Positions 1-7,047 are shown, numbered from the stretch's first letter. The stretch is DNA of 13,822 nt from a bacterium (GCA_004558955.1 SFZC01000048.1:1-13822); one strand, 5' to 3'. Notes: a model not told the origin generated them from the letters alone. Made by a program: numbers and translations.

Positions 1-2395
1 TTACACTGTCCCCGAGTTTGTTAGACAAATATTCCAACCCGATTTTTACACCCAAAGGTTTCAAGTCTGCAACTTTTGAAATAAACAACTTTCCGCCGTC
101 AATATCCTGTGCTTTTGAAATAAATGAAGCAAATTTATGACGAGTATTTTCTTCTTGCAATTTTTCGAGTTGTTTAGAAAATTCTTTATTTTCTTCTTGC
201 AATTTTTCAACTCTTTCAAAAACTTCATCATAATGAGATTTGAATTTTGCAGACAATTTGTCGATTTCAGCGGATTTTGCGTTCAAATACTTAATTGCAG
301 CGTCCGCAACAACAGCCTCGATACGTCTTGTACCTGCCGCAATCGCACTTTCCGACACGATTTTAACCAATCGTAAATCTTTTAATTGTCTTGCATGAGT
401 ACCTGCACAAAATTCTTTTGAAATACAGCCTTTTTCGTCTTCGATTGAAACGACACGAACTTCATCACCGTATTTTTCGCCAAATAATGCGGTTGCACCT
501 GTCATTTCAGCTTCTTTAATGCCCATAACCTTTGTATTAACGGCATAATTTCCGCCAATCCATTTATTCATAAGGTCTTCTGCCTTTTTAATTTCTTCAG
601 GAGTCATTGCTCTTGAGAAAGTGAAGTCAAAACGCATTCTGTTTTCTTCAACGTAAGAACCGGCCTGTTTAACTTCATCTCCGACCACCTTAATCAAAGC
701 TGCCTGCAACAAGTGAGCAGAAGTGTGGTGAACTCTGATTTGTTCACGTTTCGGAAGGTCAATCTTGGCACTCACAATATCACCGATTTCAACTTCGCCG
801 TTTAGAATTTTGCAACGGTGAACATACAAATCGTTCACCTTGAAAGTTGTCAAAACTTCAGCCTTCAATTTCGGGCTTTCGATAATACCGCTATCACCGA
901 TTTGTCCGCCGCATTCAGCATAGAACGGAGTTTTGTCAAGAACGACATCTACAAAACCTTCGCCTTCAACTTGTGCCAAAATCTTAGCTCCTTCAACTTC
1001 GTTTTCCGTGTATCCTACAAAAGTTGTTGAACCTACTTCTTTTTCGATTTTTGCGTATTTCATATCGCCTGTAACACTGATTTTCGCAGTTGCGGCTTTT
1101 GCTCTTTCTTTTTGTTCAAGCATTGCATTTTTAAATCCTGCTTCATCAACTTTCAATCCGTTTTCTTGAGCAATTTCGTTAGTCAATTCAAACGGAAAGC
1201 CAAAAGTATCGTACAATTTAAAAGCACTTTCCCCATCAATATCTTTTTTAGCGGAGATAAATTCGTCAAGCATTTTGTAACCTCTATCCAAAGTTTTTGC
1301 AAAACGTTCTTCTTCTTTTTTTATTGTATCAATAATTTTTTGTTTATTTTTAACCAAATCAGGATAAGCTTCGCCGTACAAATCAACGATTACATCAACT
1401 AATTTGTACAAAAACGGCAATTCCATACCCAAAATTTTGCCGTGACGCAACGCTCTACGCAAAATCATACGCAATACATAACTTCTGCCTTCATTTCCCG
1501 GAATTACTCCGTCAGAAATCAAAAAAGAAACACATCTTGCGTGGTCTGTGATAATTCTTAAAGAAATATCCGTTTTTTCTGATTTTTTGTAAGGAACACC
1601 ACACATTTCGGAAACTTTGTCCATAATAGGTTTTAACAAATCTGTTTCAAAGGTTGATGCAACGCCTTGGCAAACCATTGCGATACGTTCCAAACCCATA
1701 CCGGTATCAACGTTTTTCTTACCCAAAGGTGATTGATTACCTTCTTCATCTTGATAAAGCTCTGTAAATACCAAGTTCCAAATTTCAACCCATCTGTCGC
1801 ATTCGCAAGTATCAATACCGCAATTAGGGTCATCACATTTGTACTGTTCGCCTAAATCGTAATGGATTTCAGAACAAGGTCCGCAAGAACCTGAAGCTCC
1901 CGGAGGACCCCAGAAATTATCCTTTTTACCTTTTCTTTTAATTCTTTCAACAGGAACTCCGACACTTCTCCAAATGTCAAAAGCTTCATCGTCTGTTTCA
2001 AAAATTGTAATCCACAATCTGTCTTTATCAAGTTTCAAAACTTCTGTTACGAATTCCCAAGCCCAAGGGATAATTTCTTTTTTATAGTAATCACCAAACG
2101 AGAAATTACCTAACATTTCAAAAAAAGTATGGTGGCGTGGAGTTCTTCCAACGTTTTCAATATCAGAATCCTTACCGCCCGCTCTTGCACATTTTTGGCA
2201 AGAAGTTGCTCTTGCAGGTTCGTAAGGACAAGGTTGAATACCTAAAAATATAGGCAAAAATTGCAACATTCCCGCTGTTGTCAATAATACTGTAGGATTG
2301 TCAGGCACTAAACTTGAACTTTCAACAACCGTATGTTGACGTTTATTCTTAAAATAATCTAAGTATAATTTTCTTATTTCATTTCCTTTTAACAT
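1..2395 (-). CDS. alaS: Alanyl-tRNA synthetase (3' end missing)
   Basis: Charges tRNA-Ala with alanine in the cytoplasm and clears mischarged Ser/Gly-tRNA-Ala. I translated 798 codons without a stop; the frame runs off the window at base 1, so the last part of the C-terminal (C-Ala/DHHA1) domain is missing (family proteins are usually about 860-880 residues). The N-terminal class II catalytic domain has the motif-3 signature DTGMGLER at residues 230-237 and the typical Cys-rich insert near CDDPNCG. The editing domain carries the zinc/proofreading motifs HTSAH (H557, H561) and CAGTH (C663, H667). A glutamate/lysine-rich coiled coil follows near the window edge. The start is ATG at 2395, preceded by AGAGGA about 8 bases upstream, and the N-terminus MLKGNEIRKLYLDYF fits the family. 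Divergent from the cupin gene. Confidence 0.97.
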   Translation of the reverse strand, partial: MLKGNEIRKLYLDYFKNKRQHTVVESSSLVPDNPTVLLTTAGMLQFLPIFLGIQPCPYEPARATSCQKCARAGGKDSDIENVGRTPRHHTFFEMLGNFSFGDYYKKEIIPWAWEFVTEVLKLDKDRLWITIFETDDEAFDIWRSVGVPVERIKRKGKKDNFWGPPGASGSCGPCSEIHYDLGEQYKCDDPNCGIDTCECDRWVEIWNLVFTELYQDEEGNQSPLGKKNVDTGMGLERIAMVCQGVASTFETDLLKPIMDKVSEMCGVPYKKSEKTDISLRIITDHARCVSFLISDGVIPGNEGRSYVLRMILRRALRHGKILGMELPFLYKLVDVIVDLYGEAYPDLVKNKQKIIDTIKKEEERFAKTLDRGYKMLDEFISAKKDIDGESAFKLYDTFGFPFELTNEIAQENGLKVDEAGFKNAMLEQKERAKAATAKISVTGDMKYAKIEKEVGSTTFVGYTENEVEGAKILAQVEGEGFVDVVLDKTPFYAECGGQIGDSGIIESPKLKAEVLTTFKVNDLYVHRCKILNGEVEIGDIVSAKIDLPKREQIRVHHTSAHLLQAALIKVVGDEVKQAGSYVEENRMRFDFTFSRAMTPEEIKKAEDLMNKWIGGNYAVNTKVMGIKEAEMTGATALFGEKYGDEVRVVSIEDEKGCISKEFCAGTHARQLKDLRLVKIVSESAIAAGTRRIEAVVADAAIKYLNAKSAEIDKLSAKFKSHYDEVFERVEKLQEENKEFSKQLEKLQEENTRHKFASFISKAQDIDGGKLFISKVADLKPLGVKIGLEYLSNKLGDSV

Positions 2396-2431
2396 AAACT
2401 AATTCCTCTAATCATATCTATCTCACTCAAA

Positions 2432-2437
2432 ATTATA
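2432..2437 (-). promoter_or_regulatory. Probable alaS promoter -10 box
   Basis: Reading the minus strand, a perfect TATAAT occupies these bases, about 37 bases before the alaS ATG, giving a leader of roughly 30 bases that includes AGAGGA. The -35 position (2455-2460) reads TGTTTC, a poor match, and lies over the palindrome GTTTCTGAAAC, so activation or repression by a DNA-binding protein is possible. Inferred from sequence only. Confidence 0.55.
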
Positions 2438-2448
2438 CAATAAACATG

Positions 2449-2459
2449 GTTTCTGAAAC
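2449..2459. promoter_or_regulatory. Small palindrome in the alaS promoter
   Basis: GTTTC-T-GAAAC is a perfect 5+1+5 palindrome covering the -35 position of the proposed alaS promoter. Its location suggests an operator, but a palindrome this short can arise by chance in AT-rich DNA and no cognate regulator is visible. Confidence 0.3.
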
Positions 2460-2481
2460 ATTTTGCCCGCCTTAAATTTTT

Positions 2482-2499
2482 CTTAACAATATTACAAAA
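2482..2499 (-). repeat. Conserved 18-base intergenic motif, copy A
   Basis: On the minus strand this reads TTTTGTAATATTGTTAAG. The same 18 bases recur exactly at 13733-13750, and a variant with one difference over 17 bases lies at 6724-6740. This copy sits between the divergent alaS and cupin genes, about 45 bases upstream of the proposed alaS -10 box and just outside the cupin promoter. Role unknown: a protein-binding or promoter-associated site is the simplest reading. Confidence 0.6.
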
Positions 2500-2503
2500 G
2501 GGC

Positions 2504-2534
2504 TTGCTTGAGAGTAACTCTCATCTGTTAAAAT
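2504..2534 (+). promoter_or_regulatory. Probable cupin-gene promoter with palindromic operator
   Basis: A -10-like TAAAAT (2529-2534) lies about 20 bases before the ATG at 2555. Upstream are TTG-type -35 candidates (TTGCTT at 2504 or TTGAGA at 2508) at non-ideal spacing. Between them is a perfect inverted repeat TGAGAG-TAA-CTCTCA (2509-2523), placed where a repressor would block polymerase. The promoter boxes are moderate; the palindrome is directly visible. Confidence 0.4.
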
Positions 2535-2554
2535 GTAAAAAACGAGGATATAAT

Positions 2555-3418
2555 ATGTTAGTAAAAAAGATTTGTATATCAGTTTTAGTTTTAATGGCAT
2601 TTGCATCAAATTCTGTGTTTGCAAGTGTAGGTAATAAAAAGGAGAGTAAACCTATGAAAAAAATAGTTCAAACAGCAGGTCGTACGCAGTTAGGAAATTT
2701 TGCACCAGAATTTGCTCATTTTAATGATGATGTTTTGTTCGGCGAAAACTGGAATAATACCGATATTGACGTAAAAACACGTTCGATAATTACTGTTGTG
2801 TCTTTGATGTCACAAGGTTTGACGGACAATTCGTTAAAATATCACCTTCAAAATGCAAAAGATCACGGAGTTTCAAAAGAAGAAATCGCCGCGATAATTA
2901 CTCACTGTGCTTTTTACGCAGGTTGGCCGAAAGCTTGGGAAACTTTTAATCTTGCAAAACAGGTTTGGAACGAGGACAGTACTTCTCAAAATCTTACCGA
3001 CAAAGATAAATACGCTCAAACAATTAGGTTTCCGATTGGTGATGAAAACACCGCTTATGCAAAATATTTTATCGGAAAAAGTTATCTTGCACCGATTTCA
3101 ACAAGTCAAGTTAAAATGTTCAATGTAACTTTTGAACCAAAATGCAGAAATAACTGGCATGTTCACCACGCAAAAACAGGTGGCGGTCAAATTTTAATCG
3201 TTGTTGGCGGTAGAGGATATTATCAAGAATGGGGTAAAGCACCTCAAGAATTAAATGTTGGTGATATTGTAAATATCCCTGCAAACGTTAAACATTGGCA
3301 CGGTGCCGCACCTGCCAGTTGGTTCTCTCATATTGCGGTCGAAGTTGACGGTACGGAAACATCTAACGAATGGTTAGAACCCGTAACCGATGAAGAATAC
3401 GACAAATTACATAAATAA
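2555..3418 (+). CDS. Exported carboxymuconolactone-decarboxylase/cupin fusion protein
   Basis: A two-domain protein of 287 residues. Residues 1-24 form a signal peptide (Lys-Lys, hydrophobic core, VFA-S cleavage site), so the product should be exported. Residues about 45-145 are a carboxymuconolactone-decarboxylase/AhpD-like domain with E109/E110, H117, Y121 and P125 in THCAFYAGWPKAW, but no CxxC peroxidase pair. Residues about 165-265 are a cupin with metal-ligand candidates H202, H204, Q212 and H247. That H-x-H...Q...H pattern, with KHWHGAAP, resembles the small manganese cupins related to bacterial hydroxynitrile lyases. The substrate is unknown. I chose ATG 2555 over an upstream in-frame TTG at 2504 because GAGG lies 8 bases before it and a signal peptide begins there. 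A second in-frame ATG at 2654 (M34) has its own GGAG 9 bases upstream and would give a leaderless cytosolic form. Single-gene unit. Confidence 0.88.
   Translation: MLVKKICISVLVLMAFASNSVFASVGNKKESKPMKKIVQTAGRTQLGNFAPEFAHFNDDVLFGENWNNTDIDVKTRSIITVVSLMSQGLTDNSLKYHLQNAKDHGVSKEEIAAIITHCAFYAGWPKAWETFNLAKQVWNEDSTSQNLTDKDKYAQTIRFPIGDENTAYAKYFIGKSYLAPISTSQVKMFNVTFEPKCRNNWHVHHAKTGGGQILIVVGGRGYYQEWGKAPQELNVGDIVNIPANVKHWHGAAPASWFSHIAVEVDGTETSNEWLEPVTDEEYDKLHK
2640..2656 (+). promoter_or_regulatory. Internal ribosome binding site and second start in the cupin gene
   Basis: AAGGAGAG followed by TAAACCT and an in-frame ATG at 2654 makes an excellent Shine-Dalgarno/start pair inside the coding sequence, just after the predicted signal-peptide cleavage site. 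Initiation here gives MKKIVQTAGRTQLG..., a 254-residue protein with both domains but no signal. Either it is a real second start, or the exported form arose by joining a signal sequence to an older cytosolic gene. Confidence 0.45.
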
Positions 3419-3439
3419 TTAAAAATGCTTTTATATTTG

Positions 3440-3459
3440 TGCTATAATCAATATAGGAG
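3440..3459 (+). promoter_or_regulatory. Extended -10 promoter and RBS of the rbfA operon
   Basis: TGC-TATAAT (3440-3448) is an extended -10 promoter with no good -35, as expected for that class. It is followed by AGGAG (3455-3459), 11 bases before the rbfA ATG. It should drive the five-gene operon from rbfA to the HicB-like gene, with a leader of roughly 15-20 bases. Confidence 0.6.
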
Positions 3460-3470
3460 AATATTGAATT

Positions 3471-3818
3471 ATGACATTACGCAATGAAAGAGTAAGAAAA
3501 GAATTGATGCGAGATATCTCTGAAATTTTGAGAAAAGAAATCAGAGGTCTTGAAGGCGTTGTTTCGATTATTGACGTTGAAGTTGCACACGACAACTCAT
3601 TTGCTAAGGTTATCTATAGCGTTTTAGGTTCTGAAGAACAAGTGGCAAAATCAAAAGAAGTTATTGAAAAAAGCACACCAAATATCAGATACCACGTTGG
3701 TAAAATGCTTAGATTAAGGCTAACTCCGGAACTTCGATTTGTTTATTCAAACGGACTTGAAGAAGGTGCGAGAGTAACCGAACTTATCAACAAAATTTCT
3801 CGTGGGGAGATTAAGTAA
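3471..3818 (+). CDS. rbfA: Ribosome-binding factor A
   Basis: A 115-residue KH-fold protein that binds the 30S subunit and helps mature the 5' end of 16S rRNA, notably in cold adaptation. The full length matches RbfA: the N-terminal RNERVRKELMRDISEILRKE helix, the strand DVEVAHDNSFAKVIYSV, and the C-terminal segment RLRLTPELRFVYSNGLEEGARVTELI, which corresponds to the conserved R-x-x-P-x-L-x-F-x-x-D/N region. First gene of a plus-strand operon; its TAA directly abuts the truB TTG start. In most bacteria rbfA follows infB, but here infB lies about 3.8 kb away on the opposite strand. Confidence 0.95.
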   Translation: MTLRNERVRKELMRDISEILRKEIRGLEGVVSIIDVEVAHDNSFAKVIYSVLGSEEQVAKSKEVIEKSTPNIRYHVGKMLRLRLTPELRFVYSNGLEEGARVTELINKISRGEIK

Positions 3819-4679
3819 TTGTTCGGCTTTCTCAATGTAAACAAGCCCAAAGGAATGACCTCACACGATGTTGTGGCAAAAATCAGACGAGTTACAAAAA
3901 TCAAACAGGTCGGACATACGGGAACACTTGACCCTTTCGCCGAAGGAGTTTTGCCGATATGTATCGGCAAGTCAACCCGATTGATTGAATACCTGAACGA
4001 TGACAAAGAATACCTTGCCACCGTTCAATTCGGAAAAAACACCGATTCGTATGACCTTGACGGAGAAATTACGCAAACTTTTGAAAAAAGAATTACAAGG
4101 GAAGATTTGGAAAAAGTCTTGCCTTGTTTTCGTGGTGAAATTTTGCAAAAACCGCCTATCTATTCAGCAATAAAAGTCAACGGGAAAAAGCTTTACGATT
4201 ACGCAAGACATGGTGAAACAATCGAAATCAAGGAACGACAAGTAACAATTACAAAACTTGAACTTGTCGAATTTGATGAAACTCAACAAGCCGCAAAGCT
4301 TGTCGTTGCGTGTTCTAAAGGCACATATATCCGCTCGATTGCCTTTGATCTCGGACAAAAACTTGGGTGTGGAGCGTATTTGTCGGCGTTGAAAAGAACA
4401 AAAGCCGGAAATTTCACAATAGACAACGCTATTTCACTTGAAGAATTAACTACATCTGAGATTGTCAGCCAAAAACTTATCAATCCGATTGAAGTTTTGC
4501 AGCAACCAAAACAGATTTTAACAGACAAAGAAAAAGAACGAGTTTCGCACGGAATGAGCATTTTTAACACTGAAAATTTACCAAATTCCGATATTGTAAT
4601 TTTGATTTATAGTGGTAAAATACATGCAGTAGGTGAAGTAGAACAAGAAAAAATTAAAGTAAAGAAGGTTTTAGGGTAG
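3819..4679 (+). CDS. truB: tRNA pseudouridine(55) synthase
   Basis: Converts U55 in the T-loop of tRNAs to pseudouridine and also acts as a tRNA chaperone. The 286 residues open with FLNVNKPKGMTSHDVVAKIRR and contain the catalytic motif GHTGTLDPFAEGVLP, with nucleophile D38; YSAIKVNGKKLYDYARHGE and CSKGTYIRSIAFDLGQKLGCGAYLS are further family blocks. A short C-terminal TruB_C/PUA-like part follows. The start is TTG at 3819, immediately after the rbfA stop, supported by GGGGAG about 9 bases upstream inside rbfA and by the fit of the N-terminus. That arrangement points to translational coupling with rbfA. The next gene begins 2 bases after the stop. Confidence 0.96.
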   Translation: MFGFLNVNKPKGMTSHDVVAKIRRVTKIKQVGHTGTLDPFAEGVLPICIGKSTRLIEYLNDDKEYLATVQFGKNTDSYDLDGEITQTFEKRITREDLEKVLPCFRGEILQKPPIYSAIKVNGKKLYDYARHGETIEIKERQVTITKLELVEFDETQQAAKLVVACSKGTYIRSIAFDLGQKLGCGAYLSALKRTKAGNFTIDNAISLEELTTSEIVSQKLINPIEVLQQPKQILTDKEKERVSHGMSIFNTENLPNSDIVILIYSGKIHAVGEVEQEKIKVKKVLG

Positions 4680-4681
4680 TT

Positions 4682-5533
4682 ATGAAAAAGTTATTAATGG
4701 TATTGTTTGGTTTAATAATTTCAACAAATATGTCAGCATTTGCATCATGTGATTACCAATGTGTTGCACCTTACGATATGAATTCAAAATTCAGAAAAGT
4801 TATAGGAGCGGCAACAGGGGTTAATGCAATTACAGAAAAAGCACTTGAAAAAGTCCTAAAAAAAGAGATTTTGAAAATCGGCAGTGCTGATAATTTAAAA
4901 GTTGATATTGAATCTTACAGTTCAAAAGACCTTAAAAACGGGATTTTCAAATCCGCAAAAATTGATGCTGAAAATGCCGTATTGAACAACATATATTTAT
5001 CAGAACTACATTTAAAAACTCTTTGCGACTTTAATTATGTAAAACAATCAGGTAGCGATATCGTTTTTGTTGAAGATTTGCCATTATCTTTCAATCTTGA
5101 AATCAACGCAAACGACCTTAACCGTACAATGGAAAACGAAAATTACAAAAGAATAATCAACGATTTGAACAAAATCGGTGCATCTTACGGTTATGGAGTG
5201 AAAATCGCCTCAACAAGAGCTGCGATTAAAAACAGTAAATTTTACTACATCTTGAATATCGAATTACCGCTTGTCAGAAAACCGCAAAAAATCGTTTTTG
5301 AAGCAAATATCAACATTAAAGACGGAAAAATTAACTATAAAAATACACGACTTGTTTCAGGTCTGTTCAACTTAGACTTGAAGAAAATAGATTTTATCCT
5401 TGATTATTTGAATCCGCTTGATTTTTCGGTTAATATAATCAAAGATAAAGATGCAAACGTAAAAGTTAAATCGGTTGAAATTAAAAATAATAAAATCGTA
5501 GCAAACGGAGTTATCGTTATTCCTAAAGATTAA
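4682..5533 (+). CDS. Exported LmeA-like (DUF2993) lipid-binding domain protein, probable
   Basis: A 283-residue exported protein. Residues 1-21 are a signal peptide ending AFA-SC; Cys23 directly after it raises the possibility of a lipoprotein, although Phe at -3 of the would-be lipobox is atypical. The remainder is rich in alternating beta-strand segments with the closing pattern VKVKSVEIKNNKIVANG, and resembles the LmeA/DUF2993 phospholipid-binding family common in Cyanobacteria and Actinobacteria. I recognise it from the fold pattern rather than from a catalytic motif, so the assignment is moderate. By family it would act at the envelope, perhaps in lipid or glycolipid handling. The start ATG is 2 bases after the truB stop, with GGGTAG upstream, so it is co-transcribed and probably coupled with truB. 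Confidence 0.6.
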   Translation: MKKLLMVLFGLIISTNMSAFASCDYQCVAPYDMNSKFRKVIGAATGVNAITEKALEKVLKKEILKIGSADNLKVDIESYSSKDLKNGIFKSAKIDAENAVLNNIYLSELHLKTLCDFNYVKQSGSDIVFVEDLPLSFNLEINANDLNRTMENENYKRIINDLNKIGASYGYGVKIASTRAAIKNSKFYYILNIELPLVRKPQKIVFEANINIKDGKINYKNTRLVSGLFNLDLKKIDFILDYLNPLDFSVNIIKDKDANVKVKSVEIKNNKIVANGVIVIPKD

Positions 5534-5545
5534 AGGGTTAAGAAA

Positions 5546-6151
5546 ATGGATAAAAATCAAAAATTACTTCTACTTTTTATAGGTTTTTGTATGTTGGTTG
5601 TAATAGGCGTACTTGCATATAACGTGTTTATGCCGAAGCCTGAAATTAAGCCGGACGATGTTCAAGTGTCGGAACGCTCGGTAGCAGAAGAAGTTATGGG
5701 CAATGAAAACACAGAAAAAAAAGAAGATCAATATGTGAATATCTACTTTATCGGAAAAAATGAAAACAATGAAGAAGTTTATAAAGCCGTAAAACGTGTT
5801 TATAATAAAGAAATTGACGGTTCACAAATCAGGTTTGCTGTAAACGAACTTATAAAAGGACCAAAACAGGAAGAACGTGCAAAAGGTGTTTACACAGAAA
5901 TTCCGTCAGATTCTGAAGTTATAAATATTTCGGAACTTTCAGACAAAGTCATTGTAAACCTAAATTCCGCTTATGTAACAGGTGGCGGAACAGATAGCCT
6001 TTACAAAAGACTTTACCAGTTAATCAAAACAGTTAAACTTAATTCAAAATTGCCTGTTTATTTGTTTATAGACGGACAACGTGCTGATGTTGTCGGCGGT
6101 GAAGGCATTATGCTATCTCAACCGTTGAGCAATTCTTCATTGGAAAACTAA
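5546..6151 (+). CDS. Membrane-anchored GerMN-domain protein
   Basis: A 201-residue protein with one N-terminal transmembrane segment (about residues 8-27), a charged, low-complexity linker (about 30-62) and a C-terminal GerMN domain (about 65-190). Family features are YVNIYFIG, the stretch IRFAVNELIKGPKQEERAKG, then IPSDSEVINISELSDKVIVNLN and a final PVYLFIDGQ segment. GerMN domains occur in the Bacillus germination protein GerM and in many non-sporulating bacteria, where they are exported or lipid-anchored and thought to bind peptidoglycan or envelope partners; no enzyme motif is seen. It starts 12 bases after the LmeA-like gene, with AAAGGG upstream, and precedes the HicB-like gene by 5 bases. 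Together with its neighbour it forms an envelope pair inside a translation operon. Confidence 0.8.
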   Translation: MDKNQKLLLLFIGFCMLVVIGVLAYNVFMPKPEIKPDDVQVSERSVAEEVMGNENTEKKEDQYVNIYFIGKNENNEEVYKAVKRVYNKEIDGSQIRFAVNELIKGPKQEERAKGVYTEIPSDSEVINISELSDKVIVNLNSAYVTGGGTDSLYKRLYQLIKTVKLNSKLPVYLFIDGQRADVVGGEGIMLSQPLSNSSLEN

Positions 6152-6156
6152 AAAGT

Positions 6157-6432
6157 ATGGAACAAAAGAAAGACTTAGATTACTACTTGAATTTGAATTG
6201 GACACTAATAGAAGGTCAAGACCTTGATTTTGAAGGAAGACCTTACTATTATATTGAAATCAAGGAAATACCGAGTTTTACTTTTTGTGCAAACACTTTA
6301 GCACGAGCAAGAGAGAATTATAAACGCCAACTTAAATTATCACTACAGGTAATGCTCGAATGCGGAGAACACATAGTCGAACCGGGCGAAGAACCACAAG
6401 AAGACTTCAACTGGGAAGATGATGAGTATTAA
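6157..6432 (+). CDS. Solitary HicB-fold (UPF0150-like) protein
   Basis: 91 residues. It has a DYYL-type N-terminus, the strand YYYIEIKEIPSF, the helix NTLARARENYKRQLKLSLQVML and the closing CGEHIVEP. This is the layout of HicB antitoxin-like small domains (Y-x-x-x-I-x-E-I-P..., then a helix, then E-x-G-x-x-I-x-x-P). The tail is acidic (EEPQEDFNWEDDEY), and no DNA-binding domain is attached. No HicA-type toxin lies on either side, so I read it as an orphan domain rather than an antitoxin. It starts 5 bases after the GerMN gene with only a weak upstream RBS, so it probably relies on coupling. Last gene of the operon. Confidence 0.65.
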   Translation: MEQKKDLDYYLNLNWTLIEGQDLDFEGRPYYYIEIKEIPSFTFCANTLARARENYKRQLKLSLQVMLECGEHIVEPGEEPQEDFNWEDDEY

Positions 6433-6501
6433 TTTTAGTAAAAAATCACACTGAACTAGTTTCCACAGCTGTCCCGAATAATTTTTGCTAGTAAAATCAC
6501 T

Positions 6502-6575
6502 CGTCATTCTGAAAACTTAGAAAATATATATGAACGTTAGTGAATATAATATTTTCAAGTTATTCAGAATCTGCT
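6502..6575. repeat. Imperfect inverted-repeat element beginning CGTCATTCTGAAA
   Basis: The arms at 6506-6530 and 6546-6570 pair over about 25 bases with a few mismatches (ATTCTGAAAACTT against AAGTTATTCAGAAT at the outer ends), leaving a loop of about 15 bases. The opening 13 bases, CGTCATTCTGAAA, recur exactly at 13788-13800, where they also start an inverted repeat. It looks like a small interspersed palindromic element; whether it is mobile cannot be told here. Confidence 0.5.
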
Positions 6576-6641
6576 AAAGAGTTTTCCCCGCAGGTTCGTT
6601 GGTTCGATTTGTAAGAATCTTATATGTAAAGTGGCACCACC

Positions 6642-6676
6642 ACCATACCATACCATACCATACCATACCATACCAT
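6642..6676. repeat. Tandem repeat: seven ACCAT units
   Basis: Seven perfect, uninterrupted copies of the pentamer ACCAT, flanked on the left by CACCACC, which extends the C/A-rich run. No credible coding frame runs through it. A pentamer array of this perfection is prone to slipped-strand length change, so copy number may differ between strains. Confidence 0.9.
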
Positions 6677-6723
6677 AAAGCAATTATATCAAGGATTTCA
6701 GCCATTTTAAATTTAACTTAATA

Positions 6724-6740
6724 TTTTGTAATATTATTAA
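6724..6740 (+). repeat. Conserved intergenic motif, copy B
   Basis: TTTTGTAATATTATTAA differs from the first 17 bases of copies A and C by one base (A for G at position 13). It lies about 48 bases after the ACCAT array and 314 bases before the LuxR-type start codon. No good promoter boxes are seen immediately downstream. Confidence 0.5.
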
Positions 6741-7017
6741 AGGATTGAAATAATTTAGATGTAAAAGATGCTGTACAAAAACAAACCCAAAAGTCACCCT
6801 AAACTAAATGCCGACCTACTTTTCAAGTGGCGGTTTCTCAAGTATATCAAGCATTTTCACACGTTGGGCAGGTATGCTCAACCGACAATTTAGGCTCAAT
6901 GAAACACTTGATATTCAAAGATTTCGTCATATTGTTCCCTATAAACCTTTTATCTTAAATTTTGTAAAAAAAACTCAAAACCGAATTATTATTAAGATAT
7001 TTCATTTTGTTGCAAGT

Positions 7018-7047
7018 TATAATAAATATATCAAAAGAAATGAGGAG
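7018..7047 (+). promoter_or_regulatory. -10 box and RBS before the LuxR-type gene
   Basis: TATAAT at 7018-7023 has no recognisable -35 at normal spacing. GAGGAG at 7042-7047 lies 6 bases before the ATG at 7054 and is the strongest Shine-Dalgarno in the area. It fixes the start at 7054 rather than at the upstream in-frame ATG at 6808. Confidence 0.45.

Noticed and set aside
137..1402. Plus-strand open frames of 70-96 codons
   Set aside because: They lie opposite alaS, whose frame and family motifs are intact throughout; their translations are Phe/Ser-rich and lack a ribosome binding site.
2504..2554. TTG at 2504 as the start of the cupin gene
   Set aside because: It would place 17 hydrophilic residues before a clear signal peptide and lies inside the promoter region; ATG 2555 has a proper GAGG.
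3743..4570. Minus-strand open frames opposite rbfA/truB
   Set aside because: Both real genes are full length with family motifs; no RBS for the antisense frames.
6590..6625. tRNA-like GGTTCGATT T-arm sequence
   Set aside because: The flanking bases do not form a T-stem and no acceptor, D or anticodon arms are found.
6642..6676. CRISPR-like array
   Set aside because: The units are 5 bases long with no spacers.
6574..6705. Minus-strand frame of 43 codons running through the ACCAT array (repeating Trp-Tyr-Gly-Met-Val)
   Set aside because: No Shine-Dalgarno, the sequence is dictated by the pentamer, and it ends in repeat DNA; most likely chance.
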